A stretch of DNA of 37,140 nucleotides. It comes from Bacilli bacterium (GTDB lineage Bacteria; Bacillota_I; Bacilli_A; RF39; UBA660). Location: positions 1 to 37,140 of the forward strand of contig JAEDJI010000003.1 of the NCBI GenBank assembly GCA_016296435.1, read 5' to 3'. Positions 15,914 through 22,492 of the stretch are shown piece after piece. The position numbers and the translations under genes were made by a program. The notes beneath the pieces are model-generated. The model was not told the origin of the DNA and ran no database searches. It worked only from the letters and a program-made list of their open reading frames with translations. Position 1 is the stretch's first letter, and each line of letters begins with the position of its first letter.

Positions 15914-16543
15914 TTATATTTTTTTGCCTTTTACATAATAAGATTGTTCTGCGTCTTGTAAAACAACAAAATCATTTATATCTATATATGTTCCTGATTC
16001 TAGTTCTGATGATATATTCTTTTCTTTTTTATATTCGTTATTTTTTTTTGATAGTTTATATATTTTATATTCTATTTGTGTTCCAGTACGTCCTATTCCT
16101 TCATAATTAGAGAATGTATTTTTACTTACTGTTTTCCATTTTATTGGAAATACTAATTTTCCTTCTTTATTTTTATATGGTGTTGTGTTTTTAATTTGAT
16201 ATATTGTTTCTTGGTTATTTAATTCTTTTTCTACTTCATCTTTTAATAGTTCTGCTTCATATAAATTATTTTGATATAGATAATTTCCTAAGTCGTCTTT
16301 TATTATATAGTTGCCTGTATCTGTGTATGCTTCTGAATTATAATCGCAATTTTGGTAAGTATATTCAATTTCACTTTTATTTTTATAGATATGATAATGG
16401 TTTTCTTTTATATTGCATGTTTTATATTTAGTACAACCTGTTAGTGTTGTTGATGTAATTGCTCCTATTAGAAGTAATGCTATAGCTTTTTTCTTAGTAT
16501 TTTTTGGATATAGTTTAATGTTTCTTATTGCTTTATTTTTCAT
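15914..16543 (-). CDS. Lipoprotein, unknown function
   Basis: The 209-residue protein has a signal peptide with a basic start, a hydrophobic core (AIALLLIGAITSTT) and a lipobox LTGC with C37, so it is probably lipidated and held on the outer face of the membrane. The mature part has YTYQNCDYNSEAYTDTGNY and several Tyr-rich strands. No domain is recognised. GAGGTGA precedes the ATG and a consensus promoter lies just upstream. It is co-transcribed with the Dus gene for no obvious functional reason. Confidence 0.75.
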   Translation of the reverse strand: MKNKAIRNIKLYPKNTKKKAIALLLIGAITSTTLTGCTKYKTCNIKENHYHIYKNKSEIEYTYQNCDYNSEAYTDTGNYIIKDDLGNYLYQNNLYEAELLKDEVEKELNNQETIYQIKNTTPYKNKEGKLVFPIKWKTVSKNTFSNYEGIGRTGTQIEYKIYKLSKKNNEYKKEKNISSELESGTYIDINDFVVLQDAEQSYYVKGKKI

Positions 16544-16564
16544 ATGTTCACCTCAAGTGCCTGT

Positions 16565-16593
16565 ATTATAACATAATAATCTTTTTAAATCAA
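16565..16593 (-). promoter_or_regulatory. Promoter of the lipoprotein-dus operon
   Basis: TTGATT (16588-16593), 17 bases, then TATAAT (16565-16570) on the minus strand. It begins right where the cotE terminator ends. Confidence 0.8.
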
Positions 16594-16596
16594 CAA

Positions 16597-16615
16597 AAAA
16601 GACAATGTGTCTTTT
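16597..16615 (-). terminator. Terminator after cotE
   Basis: AAAAGACA (16597-16604) and TGTCTTTT (16608-16615) pair around three bases; the minus strand continues with Ts. It includes the cotE stop codon. Confidence 0.75.
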
Positions 16616-17159
16616 ATTTGTCTTCGTTTATAAAATTTTCTTCAACTGATTTTTCTATTTGTTTAGATATTTCTTCTTGTTCTTCTTCATCAATTATTTC
16701 TTCCCATTCATCTTCTTCTTCATCTACTGAAATGCGCATTTTTGTGTCTCCTACTATTTCGATTCCTAATTCTTTTTCTATGGAATATTCTATTTTTTCT
16801 CCATTTATTTCTACTTTTGTACAACTTGGTTGTTTTAGACTTCTAACAATTATTTCTTCTTGACTATTAGACTCTAGTTCTTTAGTTCTTTTTACATTTA
16901 GTAATTCACTATATGATATTGTTTGTTTTGATACAATTGTTTTTGTATCATTATCGTATGAGTACCAAATGTTTACGTCACAAGTCCCTTCCACTCGGAT
17001 TTTATCATTTTCTTTTTGTCCTTTGAATTTATGGTTTATTACCCAACATCCAAGTATGGTTGTTGGATTTTCTTCTGGTGTTAATGTATAGTTGTTTGAA
17101 AATAATTTTTTACCTTTTCCTATTACTGCTTTTGTGACTATTTCTCTAAAACTGCCCAC
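16614..17159 (-). CDS. cotE: Outer spore coat morphogenetic protein CotE
   Basis: The protein is 181 residues when started at the GTG at 17159, which has GAGGGGTGAT five bases upstream; this equals the length of Bacillus subtilis CotE. The sequence follows CotE closely: FREIVTKAVIGKGKK at the start, PTTILGCWVINHKF, VNIWYSYDNDTKT, LKQPSCTKVEI and GIEIVGDTKM, then an acidic tail (EEEDEWEEIIDEEEQ). CotE directs outer coat assembly on the mother-cell side of the forespore. In Bacillus it lies near miaB, as here. It is strong evidence for sporulation ancestry. Confidence 0.92.
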   Translation of the reverse strand: MGSFREIVTKAVIGKGKKLFSNNYTLTPEENPTTILGCWVINHKFKGQKENDKIRVEGTCDVNIWYSYDNDTKTIVSKQTISYSELLNVKRTKELESNSQEEIIVRSLKQPSCTKVEINGEKIEYSIEKELGIEIVGDTKMRISVDEEEDEWEEIIDEEEQEEISKQIEKSVEENFINEDK

Positions 17160-17176
17160 TATATCACCCCTCAATT

Positions 17177-17204
17177 TAATTTATGCTAATATAATGGTTT
17201 TGTT
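17177..17204 (-). promoter_or_regulatory. Possible mother-cell sigma promoter of cotE
   Basis: On the minus strand CATAAATTA (17177-17185) fits the sigma-K -10 pattern CATAnnnTA, with AC 16 bases upstream (17202-17203). The predicted start would put the ribosome site at the very 5' end of the mRNA, so this is weak. No better sigma-A promoter is seen between 17160 and 17214. Confidence 0.3.
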
Positions 17205-17214
17205 GACTTTTTTA

Positions 17215-18198
17215 TTAATAAATATATACTGGGGTACCAATAGTTACCATTGAATATAGTTGTTGGGCATTGTAGTAAGGCATGTTAATACATCCATGGC
17301 TACCATTTGTTTTATATATTTTGCCTCCGAATGATGAACGCCACGTTGCATCATGTAAACCATATGCTGTTCCTTTAAATGCTATCCAGTAGTATACAAA
17401 ACTTGCATAATCTTTTCCTCTTAAAGTTGTATTTCTTGCCTTATTTATTACCTTATATGTTCCTGTTGGGGTAGTGTTATTTATTCCTGTTACTACATTT
17501 GATTTTAATACTAATCTATCATTTTGGTAATATTTTAATGTTTGCATAGCAATTGATACTTCAATAAATGTTCCTTTATAGTTTGACTTTTCGTTTTTTG
17601 GATAAGTATATTTAGGCTTTGTTTTCTCCGCTACTGTAACATTTATTATTTTGTTCGTATTATTGCCGCTTGAATCTTCGACTGAATATTTTACTGTGTA
17701 TTTTCCTGCTTTTTTAGTATTTACATTTGAAGTAACTTTAACTCTTTTAGTTATGTTCCCGTCAATATTATCTATTGCTTTATAGTTTGGAACTTTAAAG
17801 TTATCTCCGACTTGTTTTGTTATTTTAGTTTTTCCTTCAATTGTAAGTACTGGTGGTGTTGTATCTATTACCTTAACTTTTCTTTTTAGTTCTTTTTGTT
17901 TTTTAATTTTATTAAAATCTAAAGTATATCTTATTTCATATTCCCCAATAGCATTAATATTTAGATTTGATATGACTTTAACATCTTTTTCTTTATCTTT
18001 TTGATTCACTATAGCAATATATCCTGGTTCTTTGTATTCTTTTCCTACTTCAATGGTGATTGTTTCTTCACCATTGAGTTTAAATGTTGCCTTATTGAAA
18101 TCATCTATCATTTTAAAATATACGCTTAACATTGTGGTTATTAGCAGCATTAAAATGATAGGTATAATTGAGAGTATTTTCTTTTTTTTATTGTCCAT
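17215..18198 (-). CDS. L,D-transpeptidase with two Ig-like domains
   Basis: The 327-residue protein has a membrane helix at about 9-28, two bacterial Ig-like repeats at about 40-112 and 115-190 (each with a GKEYKEPGY or GDNFKVPNY strand and an AGKYTVKYSVEDSSGN ending), and a YkuD catalytic domain at about 208-327. The active-site block has H282 (LHDAT) and SHGCINMP with C303. Such enzymes form 3-3 crosslinks in peptidoglycan or attach proteins to it. The Ig repeats probably span the wall. It lies between miaB and cotE, so a cortex or spore-wall role is possible but not shown. Confidence 0.9.
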   Translation of the reverse strand: MDNKKKKILSIIPIILMLLITTMLSVYFKMIDDFNKATFKLNGEETITIEVGKEYKEPGYIAIVNQKDKEKDVKVISNLNINAIGEYEIRYTLDFNKIKKQKELKRKVKVIDTTPPVLTIEGKTKITKQVGDNFKVPNYKAIDNIDGNITKRVKVTSNVNTKKAGKYTVKYSVEDSSGNNTNKIINVTVAEKTKPKYTYPKNEKSNYKGTFIEVSIAMQTLKYYQNDRLVLKSNVVTGINNTTPTGTYKVINKARNTTLRGKDYASFVYYWIAFKGTAYGLHDATWRSSFGGKIYKTNGSHGCINMPYYNAQQLYSMVTIGTPVYIY

Positions 18199-18250
18199 AG
18201 TTTCACCAATTATATAGTATCATATTTTTTAAATTTTACAAATACTTTTA

Positions 18251-18278
18251 AAAAAGAATATGCTATTTTACATATTCT
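18251..18278 (-). terminator. Terminator after miaB
   Basis: AGAATATG (18255-18262) and CATATTCT (18271-18278) form an 8-bp stem, loop eight bases, followed on the minus strand by TTTTT. It overlaps the miaB stop. Confidence 0.85.
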
Positions 18279-19669
18279 CCATCTAAACTCCAAGTTTTTA
18301 TATTTGTTATTTTTACATCTACTATTTGTCCAATTATGTCATTTGGTCCTTTTAAATTTACTAATTTGTTGGTGTCTGTATACCCCATTAACATATCATT
18401 CTTGTCACTTGGTCCTTCGACTAAGACTTTTACTGTTTTATTTAACAATTTTTTATTATTTTCAAGGGCATATTTATTTATTAACTCATTCAATTTATAT
18501 AATCTTTTTTCTTTTTCTTTTATTGAAATGGTGTCTTGCATTTTTTCAGCAGGTGTTCCTACTCTTTTTGAAAATATGAATGTAAATGCTAGATCAAATT
18601 TGCATTTGTTTACTAAATCTAAAGTATCATTAAATTGTTCTTCATTTTCATTAGGAAATCCAACAATTATATCAGTTGTTATGGAAACGTTTGGTATTTT
18701 TCTTTTTATTTTATTAAATAGTGTTAAGTATTCTTCTTTTGTATAACGTCTTCCCATTAGTTTTAGTATTTCGTTGTTTCCTGATTGCACTGGTAAATGT
18801 ATGCTTGGCATTATGTTTTCATATTTTGCTATTGTTTCAATCATATCATCTGTAAAATCCCACGGATGTGATGTTACGAATCTTATTCGATTGATATTTG
18901 TTTTTGCAACATCTACTAATAAATCTGTCATAGTATAGTTTATGTTTAAATCTTTTCCATACGCATTTACATTTTGGCCCAATAGTGTTACTTCTTGATA
19001 TCCTTCTTTTACAAGTTGCTCTACTTCTTTTATTATGTCATTTGGTTTTCTGCTTCGTTGTTTTCCTCTTGTGTATGGAACGATGCAGTATGTACAAAAT
19101 TTGTCACATCCATACATTATATTAACAAATGCTTTTACTTTACTATTTCTTGTTGTTGGTAAACCTTCGATTACTTTGCCTTCACAACTTTGTGCTTCTA
19201 TTTTTAGTTCATGTTTTTTTAACGAAGCGTATACCAATTCACTTAATTGTTCTATATTATGTGTCCCAAGAACAAAATCCATCCATTTATATTTTTTTAA
19301 TATTTCTTGTGCCACTACTTCTTCTTGGGCCATACATCCTGCAATTCCTACGATTAAATCTATTTTAGTACTTTTTAAATGTTTTGCTCTTCCTAGCATA
19401 CCAAATACTTTATTATGTGCATTTTCTCTTATTGAACAAGTATTTAATAGCACAAGGTCAGCGTTTTCCATATTTTCTGTTTCTTCGAAACCCATTTCTT
19501 CAAGTATTGCTTTCATGTTTTCGCTGTCATGTTCATTCATTTGACAACCATATGTTTTTAAAAAGTATTTTTTGTTATTCACAATATTTTGATATTTTGA
19601 TTCGTAATAATTTGTTTCTACTTCTTTGTTTGTTCTTTTCTTTGCTTCTTTTAAGTTTGGGATATTCAT
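18263..19669 (-). CDS. miaB: tRNA-2-methylthio-N6-dimethylallyladenosine synthase
   Basis: MiaB adds a methylthio group to i6A37 in tRNAs reading UNN codons. The 468-residue protein holds both iron-sulfur clusters: C42 (TYGCQMNEHDSE), C78 (LNTCSIRENA) and C112 (AGCMAQ) for the auxiliary cluster, and C188, C192, C195 (GCDKFCTYC) for the radical-SAM cluster. RGKQRSRKPNDI and the C-terminal TRAM domain are also present. The roughly 30-residue N-terminal extension is usual for Bacilli. GGAG precedes the ATG. It has its own promoter and terminator. Confidence 0.96.
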   Translation of the reverse strand: MNIPNLKEAKKRTNKEVETNYYESKYQNIVNNKKYFLKTYGCQMNEHDSENMKAILEEMGFEETENMENADLVLLNTCSIRENAHNKVFGMLGRAKHLKSTKIDLIVGIAGCMAQEEVVAQEILKKYKWMDFVLGTHNIEQLSELVYASLKKHELKIEAQSCEGKVIEGLPTTRNSKVKAFVNIMYGCDKFCTYCIVPYTRGKQRSRKPNDIIKEVEQLVKEGYQEVTLLGQNVNAYGKDLNINYTMTDLLVDVAKTNINRIRFVTSHPWDFTDDMIETIAKYENIMPSIHLPVQSGNNEILKLMGRRYTKEEYLTLFNKIKRKIPNVSITTDIIVGFPNENEEQFNDTLDLVNKCKFDLAFTFIFSKRVGTPAEKMQDTISIKEKEKRLYKLNELINKYALENNKKLLNKTVKVLVEGPSDKNDMLMGYTDTNKLVNLKGPNDIIGQIVDVKITNIKTWSLDGEYVK

Positions 19670-19690
19670 AATTCATCACTCCAGTTATAG

Positions 19691-19719
19691 ATTATAAAAG
19701 AAAAAAGTAAATTAATCAA
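19691..19719 (-). promoter_or_regulatory. miaB promoter, embedded in the preceding terminator
   Basis: TTGATT (19714-19719), 17 bases, then TATAAT (19691-19696) on the minus strand. The -35 lies in the loop of the ankyrin-gene terminator. Confidence 0.75.
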
Positions 19720-19731
19720 GTAATTTACTTT
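19704..19731 (-). terminator. Terminator after the ankyrin gene
   Basis: Arms AAAGTAAATTA (19704-19714) and TAATTTACTTT (19721-19731) pair 11 bp around six bases and run into TTTTTTC on the minus strand. Confidence 0.8.
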
Positions 19732-20416
19732 AAACGTCTTGTAATATACTATATACAATATTATCTAAATATTTTATTTCATTGTTTTGCACGTGATTTT
19801 TTATTTCTTCAAAATTTTTTGTAATAGTATTTACTATTTTTTCTACTTTTGGTAATAATTCTTTATCAACAAGATTGTCAATGATTATTTCCAAATTATT
19901 CATTTTAGAATAAATACCATAGTTATTACTTCTTATGTAATTTTCATATAATTTTTTAAAGGATATTAAATCTATATTATTGAATCTATTATCTTCGAGT
20001 ATTTTTACTGTTGTATATATGTAATGTTCATTGATTGATTTATCTAGAATTGTTTCTCCTTTTTTATTCCTAATATTTGGAATAAAGTTTTTATTTTTTT
20101 GTAGTTGTTTTATTATTTCTAGAACTTCACGATAATTTTTTGTAACTAAAATATGTGCGAATGTTTCTCCTTGTTTGTTCTGATGGTTTACTTGCCATTC
20201 TTTATTTTTCATATGTTTTAAAACAACTTCATACCATCCTTTTTTTAACATTATCATTAGAATACTATCTTCATTTTCATTTATAAGATTGATATTCACT
20301 ATTTTTTTTGATAATATTTTGTTTACTAATTCGACATGATTTTCATTTATCAAGTCGAATATCTGGGACGGTTCTTCTTCAACAACTTTCATTGTCACTT
20401 GTTCATCATAAAACAT
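19730..20416 (-). CDS. Ankyrin-repeat protein
   Basis: The 228-residue cytoplasmic protein has about three ankyrin-type repeats between residues 25 and 140. NLINENEDSILMIMLKKGWYEVV, HQNKQGETFAHILVTKNYREVLEII and IRNKKGETILDKSINEHYIYTTVKIL each show the G-x-T/S-x-L helix pattern. The last 80 residues are helical without repeats. Such proteins serve as protein-binding scaffolds; the partner is unknown. It is preceded by a good promoter with an 18-nt upstream box shared with the 20827 gene. It marks the start of the accessory stretch. Confidence 0.75.
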   Translation of the reverse strand: MFYDEQVTMKVVEEEPSQIFDLINENHVELVNKILSKKIVNINLINENEDSILMIMLKKGWYEVVLKHMKNKEWQVNHQNKQGETFAHILVTKNYREVLEIIKQLQKNKNFIPNIRNKKGETILDKSINEHYIYTTVKILEDNRFNNIDLISFKKLYENYIRSNNYGIYSKMNNLEIIIDNLVDKELLPKVEKIVNTITKNFEEIKNHVQNNEIKYLDNIVYSILQDV

Positions 20417-20452
20417 TATTTATTACACCTCTTTCACACGCGACAATTAAAT

Positions 20453-20481
20453 ATTTTACTAGTATTTTCTCATTTTGTCAA
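20453..20481 (-). promoter_or_regulatory. Promoter of the ankyrin gene
   Basis: TTGACA (20476-20481), 17 bases, then TAAAAT (20453-20458) on the minus strand. The shared 18-nt box begins 14 bases above the -35. Confidence 0.8.
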
Positions 20482-20495
20482 GTTTTGTTAAGAAA

Positions 20496-20513
20496 CGATA
20501 GTGTAAAATGGAT
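20496..20513 (-). repeat. 18-nt promoter-upstream box, copy 1
   Basis: On the minus strand this reads ATCCATTTTACACTATCG and is identical to the copy at 21199-21216. It lies 14 bases upstream of the -35 of the ankyrin promoter. Both copies are followed by TTAACA within a few bases. It could be an activator or repressor site, or a remnant of a mobile-element end. Confidence 0.7.
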
Positions 20514-20654
20514 GTGGGAATAATTATTAAAATATAAAAAAAGAGAAAACACTCAAAATTTAAAACTGTTATATAATTAAATTGTAACAAAAAATATATA
20601 CAGACCTTTGGTAAACACTAGAAGTGTAAAAGGTTTTAAGGAGTTGTTTTCTCA

Positions 20655-20762
20655 ATGAATATAATATCATTATTTCAATCACTTGTTAACTATTTATCTA
20701 ATATTTTAGAAAATAATTTGTTTTTGTCTGAAGTAGCAATAATTTGCTACTTATTTACGTAA
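20655..20762 (+). CDS. Possible 35-residue hydrophobic peptide
   Basis: A plus-strand frame of 35 codons starts at an ATG 11 bases after AAGGAG, in a 410-base gap between genes. It begins MNIISLFQSLVNYLSNILE and ends in the hydrophobic EVAIICYLFT. A TATAAT lies at 20572-20577 without a good -35, followed by an imperfect inverted repeat (ACACT AGA AGTGT) before the ribosome site. A 9-bp hairpin (AAGTAGCAA / TTGCTACTT, 20731-20752) overlaps its 3' end. It may be a small membrane peptide or a chance frame. Confidence 0.35.
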   Translation: MNIISLFQSLVNYLSNILENNLFLSEVAIICYLFT

Positions 20763-20811
20763 TAATTTAATTTTATTTTGTTCTTTAACAATTGAACTAT
20801 TATAAAATTCT

Positions 20812-20841
20812 AAAAAAAGATACATTCTACTTATCTTTTTT
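20812..20841 (-). terminator. Terminator after the 20827 gene
   Basis: AAAAAAGATA and TATCTTTTTT arms (within 20812-20822 and 20832-20841) pair around nine bases, followed by Ts on the minus strand. It overlaps the last codons. Confidence 0.75.
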
Positions 20842-21132
20842 AGAAAAATTACTTTTATTCTTTTTTACTAATTTATATACTTCTTCTTTTCTATAATCTT
20901 TTGTTGATTTTTTTAATCCTAATCTATTAAAATATTCTGTTAGCGGAATAGTAGCGAATAATTCTGGCATACCAAACCCAGTAGCTGATTTAAATACACT
21001 ACCAGATTCTATATCTTTATAACCATCATCAATTTTTTTACAAATAAACGATTTAGTATATCCACTTTTCATAGTTAAAGAAAATTCTGTAGGTATTAAT
21101 ACTTCAACATAATAATAACCATTATATTTCAT
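20827..21132 (-). CDS. Small protein of unknown function
   Basis: The 101-residue protein starts at an ATG with GAGGTGAT upstream. It begins MKYNGYYYVEVLIPTEFSLT, has a central GSVFKSATGFGMPELFATIPL, and ends in a Lys-rich tail (VKKNKSNFSKKDK). No signal peptide, membrane helix or known motif is visible. It has its own promoter with the same upstream box as the ankyrin gene, and its own terminator. Co-regulation with that gene is likely; function is unknown. Confidence 0.65.
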   Translation of the reverse strand: MKYNGYYYVEVLIPTEFSLTMKSGYTKSFICKKIDDGYKDIESGSVFKSATGFGMPELFATIPLTEYFNRLGLKKSTKDYRKEEVYKLVKKNKSNFSKKDK

Positions 21133-21154
21133 TATATCACCTCATACGTCAAAT

Positions 21155-21183
21155 ATTTTATATAAGAATATTTTAAAAGTCAA
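21155..21183 (-). promoter_or_regulatory. Promoter of the 20827 gene
   Basis: TTGACT (21178-21183), 17 bases, then TAAAAT (21155-21160) on the minus strand. The layout copies that of the ankyrin promoter. Confidence 0.75.
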
Positions 21184-21198
21184 GAGATTGTGTTAATT

Positions 21199-21216
21199 CG
21201 ATAGTGTAAAATGGAT
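21199..21216 (-). repeat. 18-nt promoter-upstream box, copy 2
   Basis: Identical over 18 bases to 20496-20513 and in the same orientation, 15 bases upstream of the -35 of the 20827 gene. Identity falls off outside the box, although TTAACA, TTGAC and TAAAATATTT recur in order downstream in both copies. Confidence 0.7.
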
Positions 21217-21252
21217 TTTTAGATAATATTTTTACTAATTTTTTTATTTTTG

Positions 21253-21420
21253 TTAGAAATATTCTACTTTGATTGATTTAGATCCTGATAATTCTTTAGT
21301 TATAATTTTATTCAATAATAATTTATTTAATTGTGTAATAATAGTGCCTTATATGAGCTGACTATCATTGACATTTCCAGTATATAACAAGTCTTTTCTA
21401 ACACCTATACCAAAATTGCT
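21253..21420 (-). pseudogene. Decayed reading frame, unknown origin
   Basis: In the 379-base gap before the XRE gene, one minus-strand frame reads protein-like: NFGIGVRKDLLYTGNVND, then a TAA, then LNKLLLNKIITKELSGSK with IKVEYF and a stop. There is no start codon in frame and no ribosome site. It looks like the 3' end of a lost gene with one internal stop. I cannot name the family. The rest of 21421-21511 shows only fragmented frames. Confidence 0.3.
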
Positions 21421-21511
21421 ACTTGTTTAATTTATGTTTCATTTCCTTCAATACTTTTTGTCACTACGTCAATATAAAAGGATTTTTTCTGCTCTCTAAA
21501 TTTTAATTTTA

Positions 21512-22174
21512 TTATCTTTTTTTATACATAACAAGTTCTGGATTTTTACCATCTTTTTCATAAGTACATATAAGAAGAAAATCCATGTTTGCCGCTATAC
21601 CAAAACATCTATCTCCCCCAAATTCACATTCAAGTTCACTTCCAAGATAAGACGCTTTATCGTCAAGAAATTTAACTACATTACCATTAGGAAGTATATA
21701 CTCAAGATTAATAAAACTGCCTGATAATACATTTAAATTTTCTATTTTGGGCAGTCCTTCAATACCTAGAATTGAATTGAATTCATTAATAATTTGATTT
21801 TTAAATTCTTCAAATTTTTCAATACCACCAATTTTAATATATTGCTTCCAAAAATCTAATGTGAAATTGCCATCTGAATAACACCATTTACAGTATTCTT
21901 CGTTAAAATCGCCATTGGTTTCTTTGCTAATATTACATTCTTCAAGATTCATTCCACAGCATTTACATACTAGTTGTTGAGGCGAACCTAAAAGAGTATT
22001 TATAGATACGTCAAAAAATTTTGATAATAGTTTTAAAGTTTCAATGTTTGGTATTGTTTCTCCATTTTCCCAACGAGATACAGCTTGACGAGTAACAAAA
22101 ACTTTGTCCGCAAGTTCTTCTTGTGATAATCCTTTTTTTGTTCTTAAATCTAATATAATATCTTTTGTATCCAT
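21512..22174 (-). CDS. XRE-family regulator with zinc-ribbon domain
   Basis: Residues 5-60 are an XRE helix-turn-helix (GLSQEELADKVFVTRQAVSRWENGETIPNI). Residues 70-100 form a treble zinc ribbon: CxxC at 70-73 and CxxC at 95-98. The remaining 100 residues are a compact domain ending IAANMDFLLICTYEKDG, unrecognised. HTH-plus-zinc-ribbon regulators of this shape are common in Firmicutes genomes, but their ligands are unknown to me. It has a consensus promoter with a palindrome on the -35, suggesting autoregulation. Length is 220 residues. Confidence 0.85.
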   Translation of the reverse strand: MDTKDIILDLRTKKGLSQEELADKVFVTRQAVSRWENGETIPNIETLKLLSKFFDVSINTLLGSPQQLVCKCCGMNLEECNISKETNGDFNEEYCKWCYSDGNFTLDFWKQYIKIGGIEKFEEFKNQIINEFNSILGIEGLPKIENLNVLSGSFINLEYILPNGNVVKFLDDKASYLGSELECEFGGDRCFGIAANMDFLLICTYEKDGKNPELVMYKKR

Positions 22175-22194
22175 ATAATTTTTCCTCCATTTAT

Positions 22195-22223
22195 ATTATA
22201 ATGTATGAATAATTATAAAACAA
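22195..22223 (-). promoter_or_regulatory. Promoter of the XRE gene
   Basis: TTGTTT (22218-22223), 17 bases, then TATAAT (22195-22200) on the minus strand, about 20 bases before the ATG, with GGAGG in between. Confidence 0.75.
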
Positions 22224-22239
22224 GCAACGCTTTGTTGCT
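22223..22239. promoter_or_regulatory. Palindromic operator candidate
   Basis: AGCAAC GCTTT GTTGCT is a perfect 6-base inverted repeat with a 5-base spacer, touching the -35 of the XRE gene. Size and place suit an XRE dimer, so it may be the autoregulatory operator. Confidence 0.5.
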
Positions 22240-22340
22240 ATTGGTTCTTCAAATTATTATTTTTATATTTAATATATATTCGATATTTCTAATTTATAAA
22301 TATCACTCACTCATTTTACTACATTTTTCGAAGCAAATAA

Positions 22341-22366
22341 AAAATCACTTTATCAAATCAGTGATT
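22341..22366 (-). terminator. Terminator downstream of the Fic gene
   Basis: AATCACT (22343-22349) and AGTGATT (22360-22366) pair 7 bp around ten bases, and the minus strand continues TTTTATTTG. It lies about 130 bases after the Fic stop. The stretch 22367-22492 between them holds no frame with a ribosome site. Confidence 0.6.
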
Positions 22367-22492
22367 CCATTTATAAAACTTGACTTTTAACAGTTCAAGT
22401 GAAACTCTTATGGTGCCAGTAAGGAGCAGGTCTAACAACAACTAAGCTAAAAGATGATAGTAAGTAATAAACTTAATTACTAACTAATTACA

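Noticed and set aside
19785..19805. CACGTG core near 19790 as a parS site
   Set aside because: The flanks read TTTTG and ATTTT, not TGTTT and AAACA, and it lies inside the ankyrin coding sequence.
22205..22390. Plus-strand frame of 61 codons rich in Leu and Ile
   Set aside because: It has no ribosome site, covers the promoter and operator of the XRE gene and the Fic terminator, and its hydrophobicity follows from AT-rich composition.
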